From contig NZ_CP146609.1 in assembly GCF_037094465.1 (NCBI RefSeq), positions 3,157,501 to 3,221,500 on the forward strand: a DNA stretch of 64,000 nt. The letters run 5' to 3'. The notes under the pieces were generated by a model that worked only from the letters and a program-made list of their open reading frames with translations, made no database searches and was not told the origin of the DNA. Origin of the DNA: Pseudodesulfovibrio sp. 5S69. Its GTDB lineage: Bacteria > Desulfobacterota > Desulfovibrionia > Desulfovibrionales > Desulfovibrionaceae. A program made the translations under genes and the position numbers. Positions 37,822 through 46,518 of this stretch are shown here, one piece after another (the first letter of the stretch is position 1; each line of letters opens with the position of its first letter).

Positions 37822-37839
37822 TGATTTATTTTTGAATCA
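37822..37839. promoter_or_regulatory. Upstream activator palindrome, site 3
   Basis: TGATTTATTTTTGAATCA, differing from site 2 at only two central positions and lying 58 bp further on (centre to centre), about 67 bp upstream of the sigma-54 element. Spacing and distance suit an enhancer-binding protein. Confidence 0.7.
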
Positions 37840-37904
37840 AGAAGCAAACGGACGGGCCGTGTATTCTGCATATAACCATTTGTAATAAATTGATTATTGC
37901 AACT

Positions 37905-37920
37905 CGGACCGGCGTTTGCT
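37905..37920 (+). promoter_or_regulatory. Candidate sigma-54 promoter of the polyamine operon
   Basis: GG at 37906-37907, ten bases, then GC at 37918-37919 in the context TTTGCT, as in the -24/-12 consensus (TGGC-N7-TTGCW). The -24 half is CGGACC, weaker than consensus. It sits 55 bp before the gabT ATG. No good sigma-70 pair competes. The rest of the 387-bp gap 37588-37974 is AT-rich and gene-free. Confidence 0.55.
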
Positions 37921-37974
37921 TTATGAGAGACGGTTTTCGACTTCAACTCTTACAATATATTTGGTGGATACATC

Positions 37975-39276
37975 ATGACCAACAAGGAACTGCAACAGAG
38001 AAGAGAGGCGGCCGTCCCCAGGGGGGTCTCCAATGCCGGCCCCATTTTCGCGGCCGGCGCCCAAGGCGCGACGGTCACCGACGTGGAAGGCAAAGAGTTC
38101 ATAGATTTCGCGGGCGGTATCGGCGTGAACAACGTGGGCCACTGCCATCCCAAGGTGGTCGAGGCCGTGCGCGAGCAGGCGGGCAAGCTCCTGCATTCCT
38201 GCTACCATGTCTTTCAATATGAGGGATACGTGGCCCTGGCCGAGAAGCTCAACGCCCTGACCCCAGGCGACCACGCCAAGAAGACCGTACTGGTCAACTC
38301 AGGGTCCGAGGCCGTGGAGAACGCGGTCAAGGTGGCCCGCCGGGCCACAGGACGACCGGCCGTCGTGGCCTCGGCCTCCGGTTTCCACGGCCGCACCCTG
38401 CTGGCCTCGACCCTGACCGCCAAGGTCATGCCCTACAAGGCCGGGTTCGGGCCCTACGCCCCCGAGGTCTACCACATCCCCTACGCCTACTGTTACCGCT
38501 GCCCCGTTGGCCGCTCCTATCCCGGGTGCAAGATGGAATGCGCCGAACTGCTGAAGAAGAGCTTCGTGGACATGGTCAACCCCGAGAGCGTGGCCGCCGT
38601 GATCCTGGAGCCCGTGGCCGGCGAAGGCGGCTTCGTGGTCCCGCCCAAAGAATATTTTCCGCGCATCAAGGAGATCTGCGACGAATTCGGCATCCTGCTG
38701 ATCATCGACGAGGTCCAGTCCGGCATCTGCCGCACCGGCACCCTGTTCGCCATCGAGCAGTGGGACGTAATCCCGGACCTGCTGACCTCGGCCAAATCCC
38801 TGGGCGGCGGCACGGTCATCTCGGCCTGCACCGGCCGGGCCGAACTCATGGACGCGCCCCAGGTGGGCGGCCTGGGCGGCACCTACGGCGGCAACCCGGT
38901 GAGCTGCGCAGCGGCCCTGGCCGTGCTCGACGTGGTCGAGAGCGAGAACCTGGTCGCCAAGTCGCAGACCCTGGGCGCCAAGGTCCGCGCCGCCTTCGAG
39001 GATCTGGCCGGGAAGTATGCGTGCATCGGCGACGTGCGCGGCCTGGGCTCCATGCTGGCCATGGAGCTGGTCCACGACAGGACGGTCAAAACCCCGGCCC
39101 CGGACATCGCCAAGGCCCTGGTCGCCAAGTGCCGCGAGGATGGCCTGATCATCCTGTCCTGCGGCCACTCCGGCAACGTCATCCGTACGCTCATGCCCCT
39201 GGTCATCACCGATGCCGAACTGGAAAAGGGACTGTCCGTCCTCGAAGCGGCCTTTGCCGAAGTGACCAAGGGGTAA
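37975..39276 (+). CDS. gabT: 4-aminobutyrate (GABA) aminotransferase
   Basis: A 433-residue PLP enzyme of class III, moving the amino group of GABA to 2-oxoglutarate to give succinate semialdehyde and glutamate. Seen: NSGSEAVENAVKVAR (phosphate cup), GFHGRT, EPVAGEGGF, the cofactor Asp in LLIIDEVQSG (245), and the Schiff-base lysine in LTSAKSLGGG (274). GabT rather than a putrescine enzyme is inferred from sequence style and from a second, PatA-like aminotransferase in the operon. First gene after the sigma-54 element; only 6 bp separate it from the second aor. Confidence 0.9.
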   Translation: MTNKELQQRREAAVPRGVSNAGPIFAAGAQGATVTDVEGKEFIDFAGGIGVNNVGHCHPKVVEAVREQAGKLLHSCYHVFQYEGYVALAEKLNALTPGDHAKKTVLVNSGSEAVENAVKVARRATGRPAVVASASGFHGRTLLASTLTAKVMPYKAGFGPYAPEVYHIPYAYCYRCPVGRSYPGCKMECAELLKKSFVDMVNPESVAAVILEPVAGEGGFVVPPKEYFPRIKEICDEFGILLIIDEVQSGICRTGTLFAIEQWDVIPDLLTSAKSLGGGTVISACTGRAELMDAPQVGGLGGTYGGNPVSCAAALAVLDVVESENLVAKSQTLGAKVRAAFEDLAGKYACIGDVRGLGSMLAMELVHDRTVKTPAPDIAKALVAKCREDGLIILSCGHSGNVIRTLMPLVITDAELEKGLSVLEAAFAEVTKG

Positions 39277-39282
39277 CATTCG

Positions 39283-41055
39283 GTGCACGGCATTCACGGA
39301 CGCATACTCTTCATCGATGTCTCCGAGCGGACGTTCTCCATCGAGCCGCTCGGGGACACCGGCCTGCCCCTTCCCGGCGGCAAGGCGTTGGGTACGCGCC
39401 TGCTTCTCGAACACAACCCGGCCGGGGTAGACCCGCTCTCTCCCGACAACCGGATCGTCATCGCCACGGGCCCGTGCAGCGGCACGCCGACCTGGGGCTC
39501 CAGCCGGTACGGCGTCTTCTCCAAGTCGCCGCAGACCGGCTTCTACGCGGAATCCTACTCCGGGGGCAGAACCCCGGAGGCCATCGACCGGGCCGGTTTC
39601 GACGCCATCGTCGTAACCGGCGCGGCCGACGCGCTGACCGTCCTGTCCATCCACCCGGACGGTTGCGATTTTCACGAGGCCCCGCAGCTCAAAGGGCTCG
39701 AAACCTATGCCGCCGAGGACGCCCTGATCCAGGACTATGCCCCCAGGGGCGAGGGCTACGGCCGCCCCGGGGCCATGGTCATCGGCCCGGCGGGCGAAAA
39801 TCTGGTGGCCTTCTCGGTCATCGAGAACGACTACTGGCGCAGCGCCGGGCGTTGCGGCCTGGGCGCGGTACTCGGCGCGAAGAGGATCAAGGGGCTGGTC
39901 TTTGCCGGGGACCGCAAGCGCCGGGTGGCCGACCCCGAGGGATTGAAGGCCTTTGCCAAGGCATTCCGGACCGCCAACGGCGACTCCCCGGCGGTCAAGG
40001 CGTACCGGGCCCGGGGCACCACCCAGATGGTCGCCCTGATGAACACCGTGGGCGCCTTTCCGAGCCGCTACTGGTCGGCCGGAAGTTGCGACCACTGGGA
40101 GCGCATCAGCGGCGACGTCTTCCACGAACAGCACGAGGTCACGCCTCACGCCTGCCTGAAGTGCTTCATGGCCTGCGGCCGCAAGGCGCGCATCAAGAGC
40201 GGCCCGCACAAGGGCCTGACCATCGAGGGTCCGGAGTACGAGACCATCTACGCCTTCGGCGGGCTGTGCATGGTCCGCAACATCGACGAGATCGCCCACC
40301 TGAACGACCTCTGCGACCGTCTCGGCCTGGACACCATCTCGGCGGGCAACCTCTGCGCCATGGTCGCCGAGGCCTCCAGCCAAGGCCGCCTGGACGCCCC
40401 CCTGACCTACGGCGACGCGGCCACCATCTCCGCCCTGCTGGAACAGATCGCGAACCGCGAGGGGCTGGGCGACGTCCTGGCCGACGGCATCGTCAAGGGC
40501 GCGGCCAGCCTGGGCCTGTCCGACATGGCCGTGCACGTCAAGGGCCTGGAGCCCGCCGGATACGACCCCCGCGTGCTCAAGGGCATGGGGCTGACCTACG
40601 GGACCTCCCCGCGCGGGGCCTGCCACCTGCGGACCACCTTCTACAAGGCGGAACTGTCCGGGATGATCTCCTCGGACGCCGTGGAGGGCAAGGCGGACCT
40701 GCTCATAGATTTCGAGGACAGGCTGGTCGTGTTCGACTGTCTGATCCTGTGCCGCTTCTACCGCGACATGTACGACTGGGCCACCCTGGTCCGTCTACTC
40801 GCGCTGATCACCGGAGAATCCTGGGACGAGACCTCCCTGCGCCGGGCCGCGTCCCGCGTGGTGGACGACACCCGGCGGTTCAACGTCCGCGAGGGACTGA
40901 CCCCGGACGACGACCGACTGCCCAGAAAGCTCCACGAAGCCCTGCCCACCGGGCAGGTCATAACCCGGGAGGAGTACGCGCTCCTTCTCAATGAATACTA
41001 TCGCCTGCGCGGCTGGGATGAATCGGGCGTACCGCCTGTCCCGGCTGCCGAATAG
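39283..41055 (+). CDS. aor: Aldehyde:ferredoxin oxidoreductase (second copy), likely acting on succinate semialdehyde
   Basis: A 590-residue AOR-family protein starting at GTG 39283. Features: PGGKALGTRLLLEH, GPCSGTPTWGSSRYGVFSKSP, and cluster ligands CLKCFMACGRKAR (about 288) with GACHLRT near 446. It is divergent from the first copy (short local identities only), so it is not a recent duplicate. Its place directly after gabT, with no NAD(P)-dependent succinate semialdehyde dehydrogenase in the operon, suggests it oxidises succinate semialdehyde (or 4-aminobutyraldehyde) with ferredoxin, using tungsten. The family is firm; the substrate is an inference. Confidence 0.9.
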   Translation: MHGIHGRILFIDVSERTFSIEPLGDTGLPLPGGKALGTRLLLEHNPAGVDPLSPDNRIVIATGPCSGTPTWGSSRYGVFSKSPQTGFYAESYSGGRTPEAIDRAGFDAIVVTGAADALTVLSIHPDGCDFHEAPQLKGLETYAAEDALIQDYAPRGEGYGRPGAMVIGPAGENLVAFSVIENDYWRSAGRCGLGAVLGAKRIKGLVFAGDRKRRVADPEGLKAFAKAFRTANGDSPAVKAYRARGTTQMVALMNTVGAFPSRYWSAGSCDHWERISGDVFHEQHEVTPHACLKCFMACGRKARIKSGPHKGLTIEGPEYETIYAFGGLCMVRNIDEIAHLNDLCDRLGLDTISAGNLCAMVAEASSQGRLDAPLTYGDAATISALLEQIANREGLGDVLADGIVKGAASLGLSDMAVHVKGLEPAGYDPRVLKGMGLTYGTSPRGACHLRTTFYKAELSGMISSDAVEGKADLLIDFEDRLVVFDCLILCRFYRDMYDWATLVRLLALITGESWDETSLRRAASRVVDDTRRFNVREGLTPDDDRLPRKLHEALPTGQVITREEYALLLNEYYRLRGWDESGVPPVPAAE

Positions 41056-41065
41056 GAGGAAAGAT

Positions 41066-42088
41066 ATGACCCTTGAAGCGTATGCCGTCCACAAGAGCTA
41101 CGGCGACGTCCAGGCCCTGAAGAACGTCGACCTGACCGTCCAGAAGGGCGAGCTGTTCACCCTGCTCGGCCCGTCCGGCTGCGGCAAGACCACCCTGCTG
41201 CGGATTATCGCCGGACTGGAACAGGCGGACTCGGGATCGGTCTTCCTCAACGGCCTGCCCATCACCCAGAAGCCCGCCAACGAACGTCCGGTGAACACGG
41301 TCTTCCAGAGCTACGCGCTGTTCCCGCACATGACCAACGCGGACAACGTGGCCTTCGGCCTGCGCTCCCAGAAGATCCCGGAGGGCGACATCCGGACCAG
41401 AGTGAACAAGATTCTCGAAATGCTCGAACTGACCGGTTTCAAGGACCGCTACCCGGACCAGTTGTCCGGCGGCCAGCGACAACGCGTGGCCATGGCCCGC
41501 GCCCTGGTCTGCGAGCCCGAACTGCTCCTGCTGGACGAGCCCATGTCGGCCCTGGACGCCAAGCTGCGCACCCAGTTGCAGGTTCAGCTCAGACGGTTGC
41601 AGCAACAGTTGAACAAGACCTTCATCCTGGTCACCCACGACCAGGACGAGGCCCTGACCGTATCCGACCGCATCGCGGTCATGAAGGACGGCGAGGTCCT
41701 GCAGCACGGCTCGCCCCAACAGATCTACGACCGCCCCAACTGCCGCTTCGTGGCCGAATTCATCGGCACGGCCAACATCCTCGAAGCCGAGCGGCGCAAC
41801 GACCTGATCGTCACCCACGCGGGCAGGCTGGTCGTGCCCTCCCCGCCCCAGTGGAAGCGCGGCGCCCTGGTCATCCGGCCCGAGGGCATCGTCCTGCGCG
41901 ACCAGGAGCCCGAGACCAACGGCGTCCTGGCTACGGTCACCGAAACCTTCTACCGCGGCAACTTCCTGGACATCACCCTGGACCCGGCCGGCCTGCGCAT
42001 GCGCTGCGCCCCGCACAAAAAACTCCAGGTGGGCGACAAGGTCTGGGTCGAACTGCTCAAGGACGCACTGGTGGCCATCGATGACTAG
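41066..42088 (+). CDS. potA: Spermidine/putrescine ABC transporter ATPase
   Basis: A 340-residue ATPase. The start at 41066 follows AGGAGGA. Motifs: Walker [11 protein letters not shown]-loop [11 protein letters not shown], signature [15 protein letters not shown], Walker [13 protein letters not shown]-loop THDQDEA; a TOBE domain ends the protein ([12 protein letters not shown]). It overlaps potB by 8 bp. The full potABCD set argues for polyamine import. Confidence 0.94.
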   Translation: MTLEAYAVHKSYGDVQALKNVDLTVQKGELFTLLGPSGCGKTTLLRIIAGLEQADSGSVFLNGLPITQKPANERPVNTVFQSYALFPHMTNADNVAFGLRSQKIPEGDIRTRVNKILEMLELTGFKDRYPDQLSGGQRQRVAMARALVCEPELLLLDEPMSALDAKLRTQLQVQLRRLQQQLNKTFILVTHDQDEALTVSDRIAVMKDGEVLQHGSPQQIYDRPNCRFVAEFIGTANILEAERRNDLIVTHAGRLVVPSPPQWKRGALVIRPEGIVLRDQEPETNGVLATVTETFYRGNFLDITLDPAGLRMRCAPHKKLQVGDKVWVELLKDALVAIDD

Positions 42089-43001
42089 CGAGCAACAGAA
42101 CGACACCCGCATCTGGTACGGCGAGCTGACCACCCGCTCGGCGCTCAGGCGGCGCGGCCTGCTCCAGGTCTCGCCCGGCCTGTTCTGGATCCTCATTTTC
42201 CTGACCGTGCCCGCCCTGGCGCTCATCGCCCTGTCCTTCGCCACACGCGGCGGCTACGGCGAGATCGAATGGATATTCACCTTCGAAAATTTCTCCCGGC
42301 TGGCCGGGTACGGCATGTTCGGCTGGAGCCCGGACTACCTGATCATCCTGGCCCGCTCCCTGTGGGTGGCCTTCGTGACCACCACGATCTGCACGGCGCT
42401 CGCCTTCCCCCTGGCCTTCTTCATCGCGCGCAAGCCCAAGTCCACCCGGTACGTCTGGCTGACCCTGGTGATCATCCCGTTCTGGACCAACCTGGTCATC
42501 CGCACCTACGCCTGGCAGTTGGTCCTCTCCCCGGACCTGCCCATCGCCAAGTTCGCGGCCGTGCTCGGGCTGATCCCGGCGGGCAGTCCGCTCTACCCGT
42601 CCGAGTTCGCCGTGTACCTGGGCATGATCTCCGCCTTCCTGCCCTTCGTGGTCCTGCCGCTTTACTCCAGCGTCGAGAAACTCGACTGGTCCCTGGTGGA
42701 GGCGGCCTACGACCTCTACTCCAACCGGCGGCGGGTGTTCATGCAGGCCGTCCTGCCCCAGACCCTGCCCGGTCTGTCCGTAGGGGCCATCCTGACCTTT
42801 GTCCCGGCCATGGGCATGTTCCTCATCCCGGACTTCCTGGGCGGGGCCAAGTACATGCTGGTCGGCAACCTGATCCAGCAGCAGTTCGGCAAGAGCCGCG
42901 ACTGGCCCTTCGGCGCGGCGGTTTCCCTGGCCCTGATGGTCCTGACCCTCGTCGGCCTGTTCGTCTTCCGCCGGAAGGGCGAAAAAATGGAGGTGGTCTA
43001 G
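42081..43001 (+). CDS. potB: Spermidine/putrescine ABC transporter permease PotB
   Basis: A 306-residue permease with six membrane helices. PotB-type features include IIPFWTNLVIRTYAW and the EAA loop EAAYDLYSNRRRVFMQAVLPQ (about 213-233). It overlaps potA and is separated from potC by 1 bp. Confidence 0.94.
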   Translation: MTSEQQNDTRIWYGELTTRSALRRRGLLQVSPGLFWILIFLTVPALALIALSFATRGGYGEIEWIFTFENFSRLAGYGMFGWSPDYLIILARSLWVAFVTTTICTALAFPLAFFIARKPKSTRYVWLTLVIIPFWTNLVIRTYAWQLVLSPDLPIAKFAAVLGLIPAGSPLYPSEFAVYLGMISAFLPFVVLPLYSSVEKLDWSLVEAAYDLYSNRRRVFMQAVLPQTLPGLSVGAILTFVPAMGMFLIPDFLGGAKYMLVGNLIQQQFGKSRDWPFGAAVSLALMVLTLVGLFVFRRKGEKMEVV

Positions 43002-43002
43002 G

Positions 43003-43824
43003 ATGCAGACCCGACGCAAGCCGATCCTGATCCCGGCCCTGGCCCTGGGCACCCTGGCCTTCCTGTACATCCCGCTCATGGCCGTGGCCTCGTTCTCGGT
43101 GAACAACTCCCGCTTCGGCCTGACCTGGCACGGCTTCACCTGGAAATGGTACCTGGAACTCTTCCGGAACGAGCAGATCCTCGAAGCCGTGGGCAACACC
43201 CTGTTCCTGGGCCTGGTCTCCACGGTCATCGCCACGGTGGTGGGCACGGCCCTGGCCATCGGCATGAGCCGGTTCCCGTGGTCCAAGAAGACCTCGGCCT
43301 TCTTCGAATTCAACCTGTACATGCCGGTCATCACCCCGGAGATCGTGTTCGCGGGCGCGCTGGTCATCGCGTTTGCCTCCCTGCGCTACTTCTCCTCGGC
43401 GTTCGAGCCCGGCATGCTGAACATGATCATCGGCCACGTGACCTTCCAGGTGGCCTTCGTGGCCCTGGTGGTCCGCTCGCGCCTGGCGGCCTTCAACAAC
43501 GAGATCGAGGAGGCCTCCCACGACCTCTATGCCTCCAGTTGGTACACCCTGCGCAAGGTCATCCTGCCCATGCTCACGCCGGGCATCGTGTCCGGGGCCA
43601 TGCTCGCCTTCACCCTGTCGCTGGACGACTTCATCATCAGCTTCTTCACGGCCGGCCCCACCTCGGTGACCCTGCCGCTCTACATATACGCGGAAGTGCA
43701 TCGCGGCATCACGCCGAAGATCCACGCCCTGTCCACGGTCGGTCTGCTGGTGACCATCATACTGGTCATCGCCTCGCAAAAAATATCAAACAGTTTCAAT
43801 GAAAAGGAGAGAGATGATGCGTAA
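43003..43824 (+). CDS. potC: Spermidine/putrescine ABC transporter permease PotC
   Basis: A 273-residue permease, second channel subunit. It has six membrane helices and the EAA loop EEASHDLYASSWYTLRKVILP, followed by the PotC-like SLDDFIISFFTAGP. Its end overlaps the potD start. Confidence 0.94.
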   Translation: MQTRRKPILIPALALGTLAFLYIPLMAVASFSVNNSRFGLTWHGFTWKWYLELFRNEQILEAVGNTLFLGLVSTVIATVVGTALAIGMSRFPWSKKTSAFFEFNLYMPVITPEIVFAGALVIAFASLRYFSSAFEPGMLNMIIGHVTFQVAFVALVVRSRLAAFNNEIEEASHDLYASSWYTLRKVILPMLTPGIVSGAMLAFTLSLDDFIISFFTAGPTSVTLPLYIYAEVHRGITPKIHALSTVGLLVTIILVIASQKISNSFNEKERDDA

Positions 43825-44857
43825 ACTGCTGCTGGCCATCCTGATGGTCCTGGTCATGGTGCCGTCCGCATTCGCGGCGGAGGAAATGCGCCTGCTCATC
43901 TGGAGCGAATACATGCCCGAGGATTTCCTGACGGATTTCGAGCACGACACGGGCATCAAGGTGCGCGTGGAGTACTATGAATCCATGGAGGAGATGGTCG
44001 CCAAGCTCCAGGCGGGCGGCAAGAACCAGTATGACGTGGTCGTCCCGTCCGACTACATCATCCCGGCCATGATCAAACTGAACCTGCTCAAGGAGCTGGA
44101 CCACTCCAAGCTGCCCAACCTGAAGAACCTCGAAGCGACCTTCATCAACCCCGCCTGGGACAACGGCAACAAGTACACCGTGGCCTACCAGTGGGGCACC
44201 CTGGGCATGATGTACCGCAAGGACAAACTCAAGGACTTCGACGGCTCCTGGTCGGTCATGTTCGACCCGGCCAAGCGCCAGGGCCCGTTCATCTTCATCG
44301 ACTCCATCCGCGAAATGCTCGGCTGCGCACAGTGCGCCATGGGCATGGACGTGAACACCACCAACAAGACGGAACTCAAGCAGCTCCTCGACAAAATGCT
44401 TGAGGCCAAGAAATCCGACTACTTCGCCGGATTCGACGTGGGCACCGGCGGCCGCTCCAAGGTCGTGGCCGGCACCGCCGTGGCCGCCATCGTCTACAAC
44501 GGCGACGCCCTGCGCGCCGTGGCCGACAACCCGGACACCTGCGGATTCGTGAACCCCAAGGAAGGGACCATCGGCTGGGTGGACAACATGTCCATCCCCA
44601 TCGGCGCCCCGAACCCGGACCTTGCGTACACCTTCATCAACTGGGTGCTCGAGCCCAAGGTCGGCGCCAAGCTGTCCAACTGGACCCAGTACGCCACCCC
44701 GAACGAGGCGGCCTACCCGTACATCACCCCCGAGGACTTCAAGAACCCGGCCATCTACCCGGAGAAGGCCTACATGTCCAAGATCCAATTCATCAAGGAC
44801 CTGGGCACCGACAACAAGATGTACGACCAGATCTGGACCATGGTAAAGACCCGTTAA
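43817..44857 (+). CDS. potD: Spermidine/putrescine-binding periplasmic protein PotD
   Basis: A 346-residue exported binding protein. ATG 43817 is chosen for its spacing to GGAGAG; ATG 43814 and 43799 are in frame. The signal peptide RKLLLAILMVLVMVPSAFA is followed by the typical start LLIWSEYMPEDFLTDFE, YDVVVPSDYIIPAMIKLNLL, YQWGTLGMMYRKDKL and IGWVDNMSIPIGAPNPD, a PotD/PotF acidic-pocket segment. An 11-bp hairpin follows the stop, as often seen after binding-protein genes. Confidence 0.94.
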   Translation: MRKLLLAILMVLVMVPSAFAAEEMRLLIWSEYMPEDFLTDFEHDTGIKVRVEYYESMEEMVAKLQAGGKNQYDVVVPSDYIIPAMIKLNLLKELDHSKLPNLKNLEATFINPAWDNGNKYTVAYQWGTLGMMYRKDKLKDFDGSWSVMFDPAKRQGPFIFIDSIREMLGCAQCAMGMDVNTTNKTELKQLLDKMLEAKKSDYFAGFDVGTGGRSKVVAGTAVAAIVYNGDALRAVADNPDTCGFVNPKEGTIGWVDNMSIPIGAPNPDLAYTFINWVLEPKVGAKLSNWTQYATPNEAAYPYITPEDFKNPAIYPEKAYMSKIQFIKDLGTDNKMYDQIWTMVKTR

Positions 44858-44868
44858 TCATCCAACCC

Positions 44869-44897
44869 GGCGGCCGGGGGACCATACCCCGGCCGCC
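44869..44897 (+). other. Intercistronic stem-loop after potD
   Basis: A perfect 11-bp GC stem, GGCGGCCGGGG (44869-44879) / CCCCGGCCGCC (44887-44897), with a 7-nt loop and no T-run. It probably protects the 3' end of the potABCD part of the mRNA or dampens read-through. Confidence 0.6.
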
Positions 44898-44906
44898 CTA
44901 CTCATC

Positions 44907-46460
44907 ATGCTAGACCATTATTTGCTGACAAACGGAAACATCATCACCATGGACGGCCGGGAATCCCGCGCCCAGGCCATGGCCGTAGAGAACGGCCGCA
45001 TCCTCCGGGTCGGCTCGAACCAAGACATGGCCGACCTCGCCGAGGCGGGCTGGCCCGTCACCGATCTGGAAGGCCGGACCGTGCTGCCCGGCTTCATCGA
45101 CACCCACCAGCACCTCGGGCTGACCGGCCAGGTCCTGAACGGCATCGACTTCCAGGGGACCAAATCCCTGCAAACCGTGTTCGACAAGGTCGGGGAAACG
45201 GCCCAGTCCGCCGCGCCCGGTGCCTGGGTCCTCGGCTACACCCTGAACGATTTCTCGCTCAAAGAAAAACGGATGCCCCTCAAGGAGGAGCTGGACGCGG
45301 TCTGCGCCGACCATCCGGTCATGATCGTGCACTCCTCCTGGCACATGTGCGCCCTGAACTCCCTGGCCCTTGAGATTTTATCGCCGCCCGCCGACCTGCC
45401 GGGCATGGACCTCAAGCCGGACGGCGAACCCACCGGCGTGGTCCGCGACCCCGGCGCGCCCGATTTCATCTTCCCGGCCGTGTCCTCGCGCACCCCGGAG
45501 GAGGTCAAGCTGACGAGCTTCCGCAAGGCATGCGAGGCGGCGTTGAAACAGGGCATCACCACCCTGCATTGCCTGGAGGGCGGCGGCTTCGGCCCCGGCG
45601 ACACCCGCATCGTCCATGACAACCTGGACAAGCTCCCGGTCAACGTGGTCCTCTGGAACCAGGTCATGGACGTGGACGAGACCGTGGGCATGGGGCTCAC
45701 GCGCATCGGCGGGTGCATCTGCGCGGACGGGGCCATCGACGCCTACACCGCGGCCCTGTTCGAACCGTACTGCGACCAGCCCGGCAACTGCGGCACCCTG
45801 AACTTCACCCAGGAGGAGATGGACGAGTTCGTCCTGAATTCACACAAGGCCGGGCTCCAGGTGGCCGTGCACTGCGAGACCGACAAGGCCATCGAACAGG
45901 TCCTGTCCGCCATGGAGAAGGCCATCGCGGCCTTTCCGCGCGACGACCACCGCCACCGCATCGAGCACTGCGAGATCCCGACAAGGGATCAGGTGGAGCG
46001 TATGGGCCGGGCAAAAATCCTTGCGGGCATGCAGCCCGCCTTCATCCATTACCTGGTTGACATGGAAGACTACGAGAAGCGGTTCGGCTGGGACCGGCTG
46101 CGCTGGATGCACCCCTACCGGACCATGCTCGACAACGGCGTGATCATGACCGGCGGATCGGACTGCCCGGTCACTCCGCACGGTCCGCTCGTCGGCATCC
46201 AGACCGCCGTGCTCCACCCCATCAAGGAGGAGCGCCTGACCCCCATGGAAGCCATCCGCATGTTTACCGTCGACGCCGCCTACAGCGCCTTTGACGAGGC
46301 CAACCGCGGCAGCATCGAACCGGACAAGATCGCCGACCTGGTGATTCTGAGCGCCGACCCGACCGAGGTTCCCCCCGAGTCCATCCGCGAGATCAAGATC
46401 GTCAAGACCATCGTGGAGGGCAAACCGGTGGAGGACCCGCGAGACGGTCCCGCGGCCTAG
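44907..46460 (+). CDS. Amidohydrolase-3 family (YtcJ-like) metal-dependent hydrolase
   Basis: A 517-residue enzyme with the amidohydrolase fold: N-terminal DGRESRAQAMAVENGRILRVG, metal ligands in GFIDTHQHLG, an AVHCETDKAIEQVL histidine, HRHRIEHCE and the Asp of MTGGSDCPVTP; a C-terminal IEPDKIADLVILSADP strand closes the composite barrel. The exact substrate is unknown; in this operon hydrolysis of an amide or cyclic polyamine derivative, or of an acylated polyamine, is conceivable. The family usually acts on amide or ester bonds. Confidence 0.87.
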   Translation: MLDHYLLTNGNIITMDGRESRAQAMAVENGRILRVGSNQDMADLAEAGWPVTDLEGRTVLPGFIDTHQHLGLTGQVLNGIDFQGTKSLQTVFDKVGETAQSAAPGAWVLGYTLNDFSLKEKRMPLKEELDAVCADHPVMIVHSSWHMCALNSLALEILSPPADLPGMDLKPDGEPTGVVRDPGAPDFIFPAVSSRTPEEVKLTSFRKACEAALKQGITTLHCLEGGGFGPGDTRIVHDNLDKLPVNVVLWNQVMDVDETVGMGLTRIGGCICADGAIDAYTAALFEPYCDQPGNCGTLNFTQEEMDEFVLNSHKAGLQVAVHCETDKAIEQVLSAMEKAIAAFPRDDHRHRIEHCEIPTRDQVERMGRAKILAGMQPAFIHYLVDMEDYEKRFGWDRLRWMHPYRTMLDNGVIMTGGSDCPVTPHGPLVGIQTAVLHPIKEERLTPMEAIRMFTVDAAYSAFDEANRGSIEPDKIADLVILSADPTEVPPESIREIKIVKTIVEGKPVEDPRDGPAA

Positions 46461-46518
46461 CCGCCCTCATCCCCCGACCGAAATCCCGAAGCATCACCAG
46501 TAAAAACGGAGTGGAATC

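Noticed and set aside
37588..37974. A small gene in the 387-bp gap before gabT
   Set aside because: The AT-rich region has frequent stops and no ribosome-binding site; the palindromes and promoter element explain it better.
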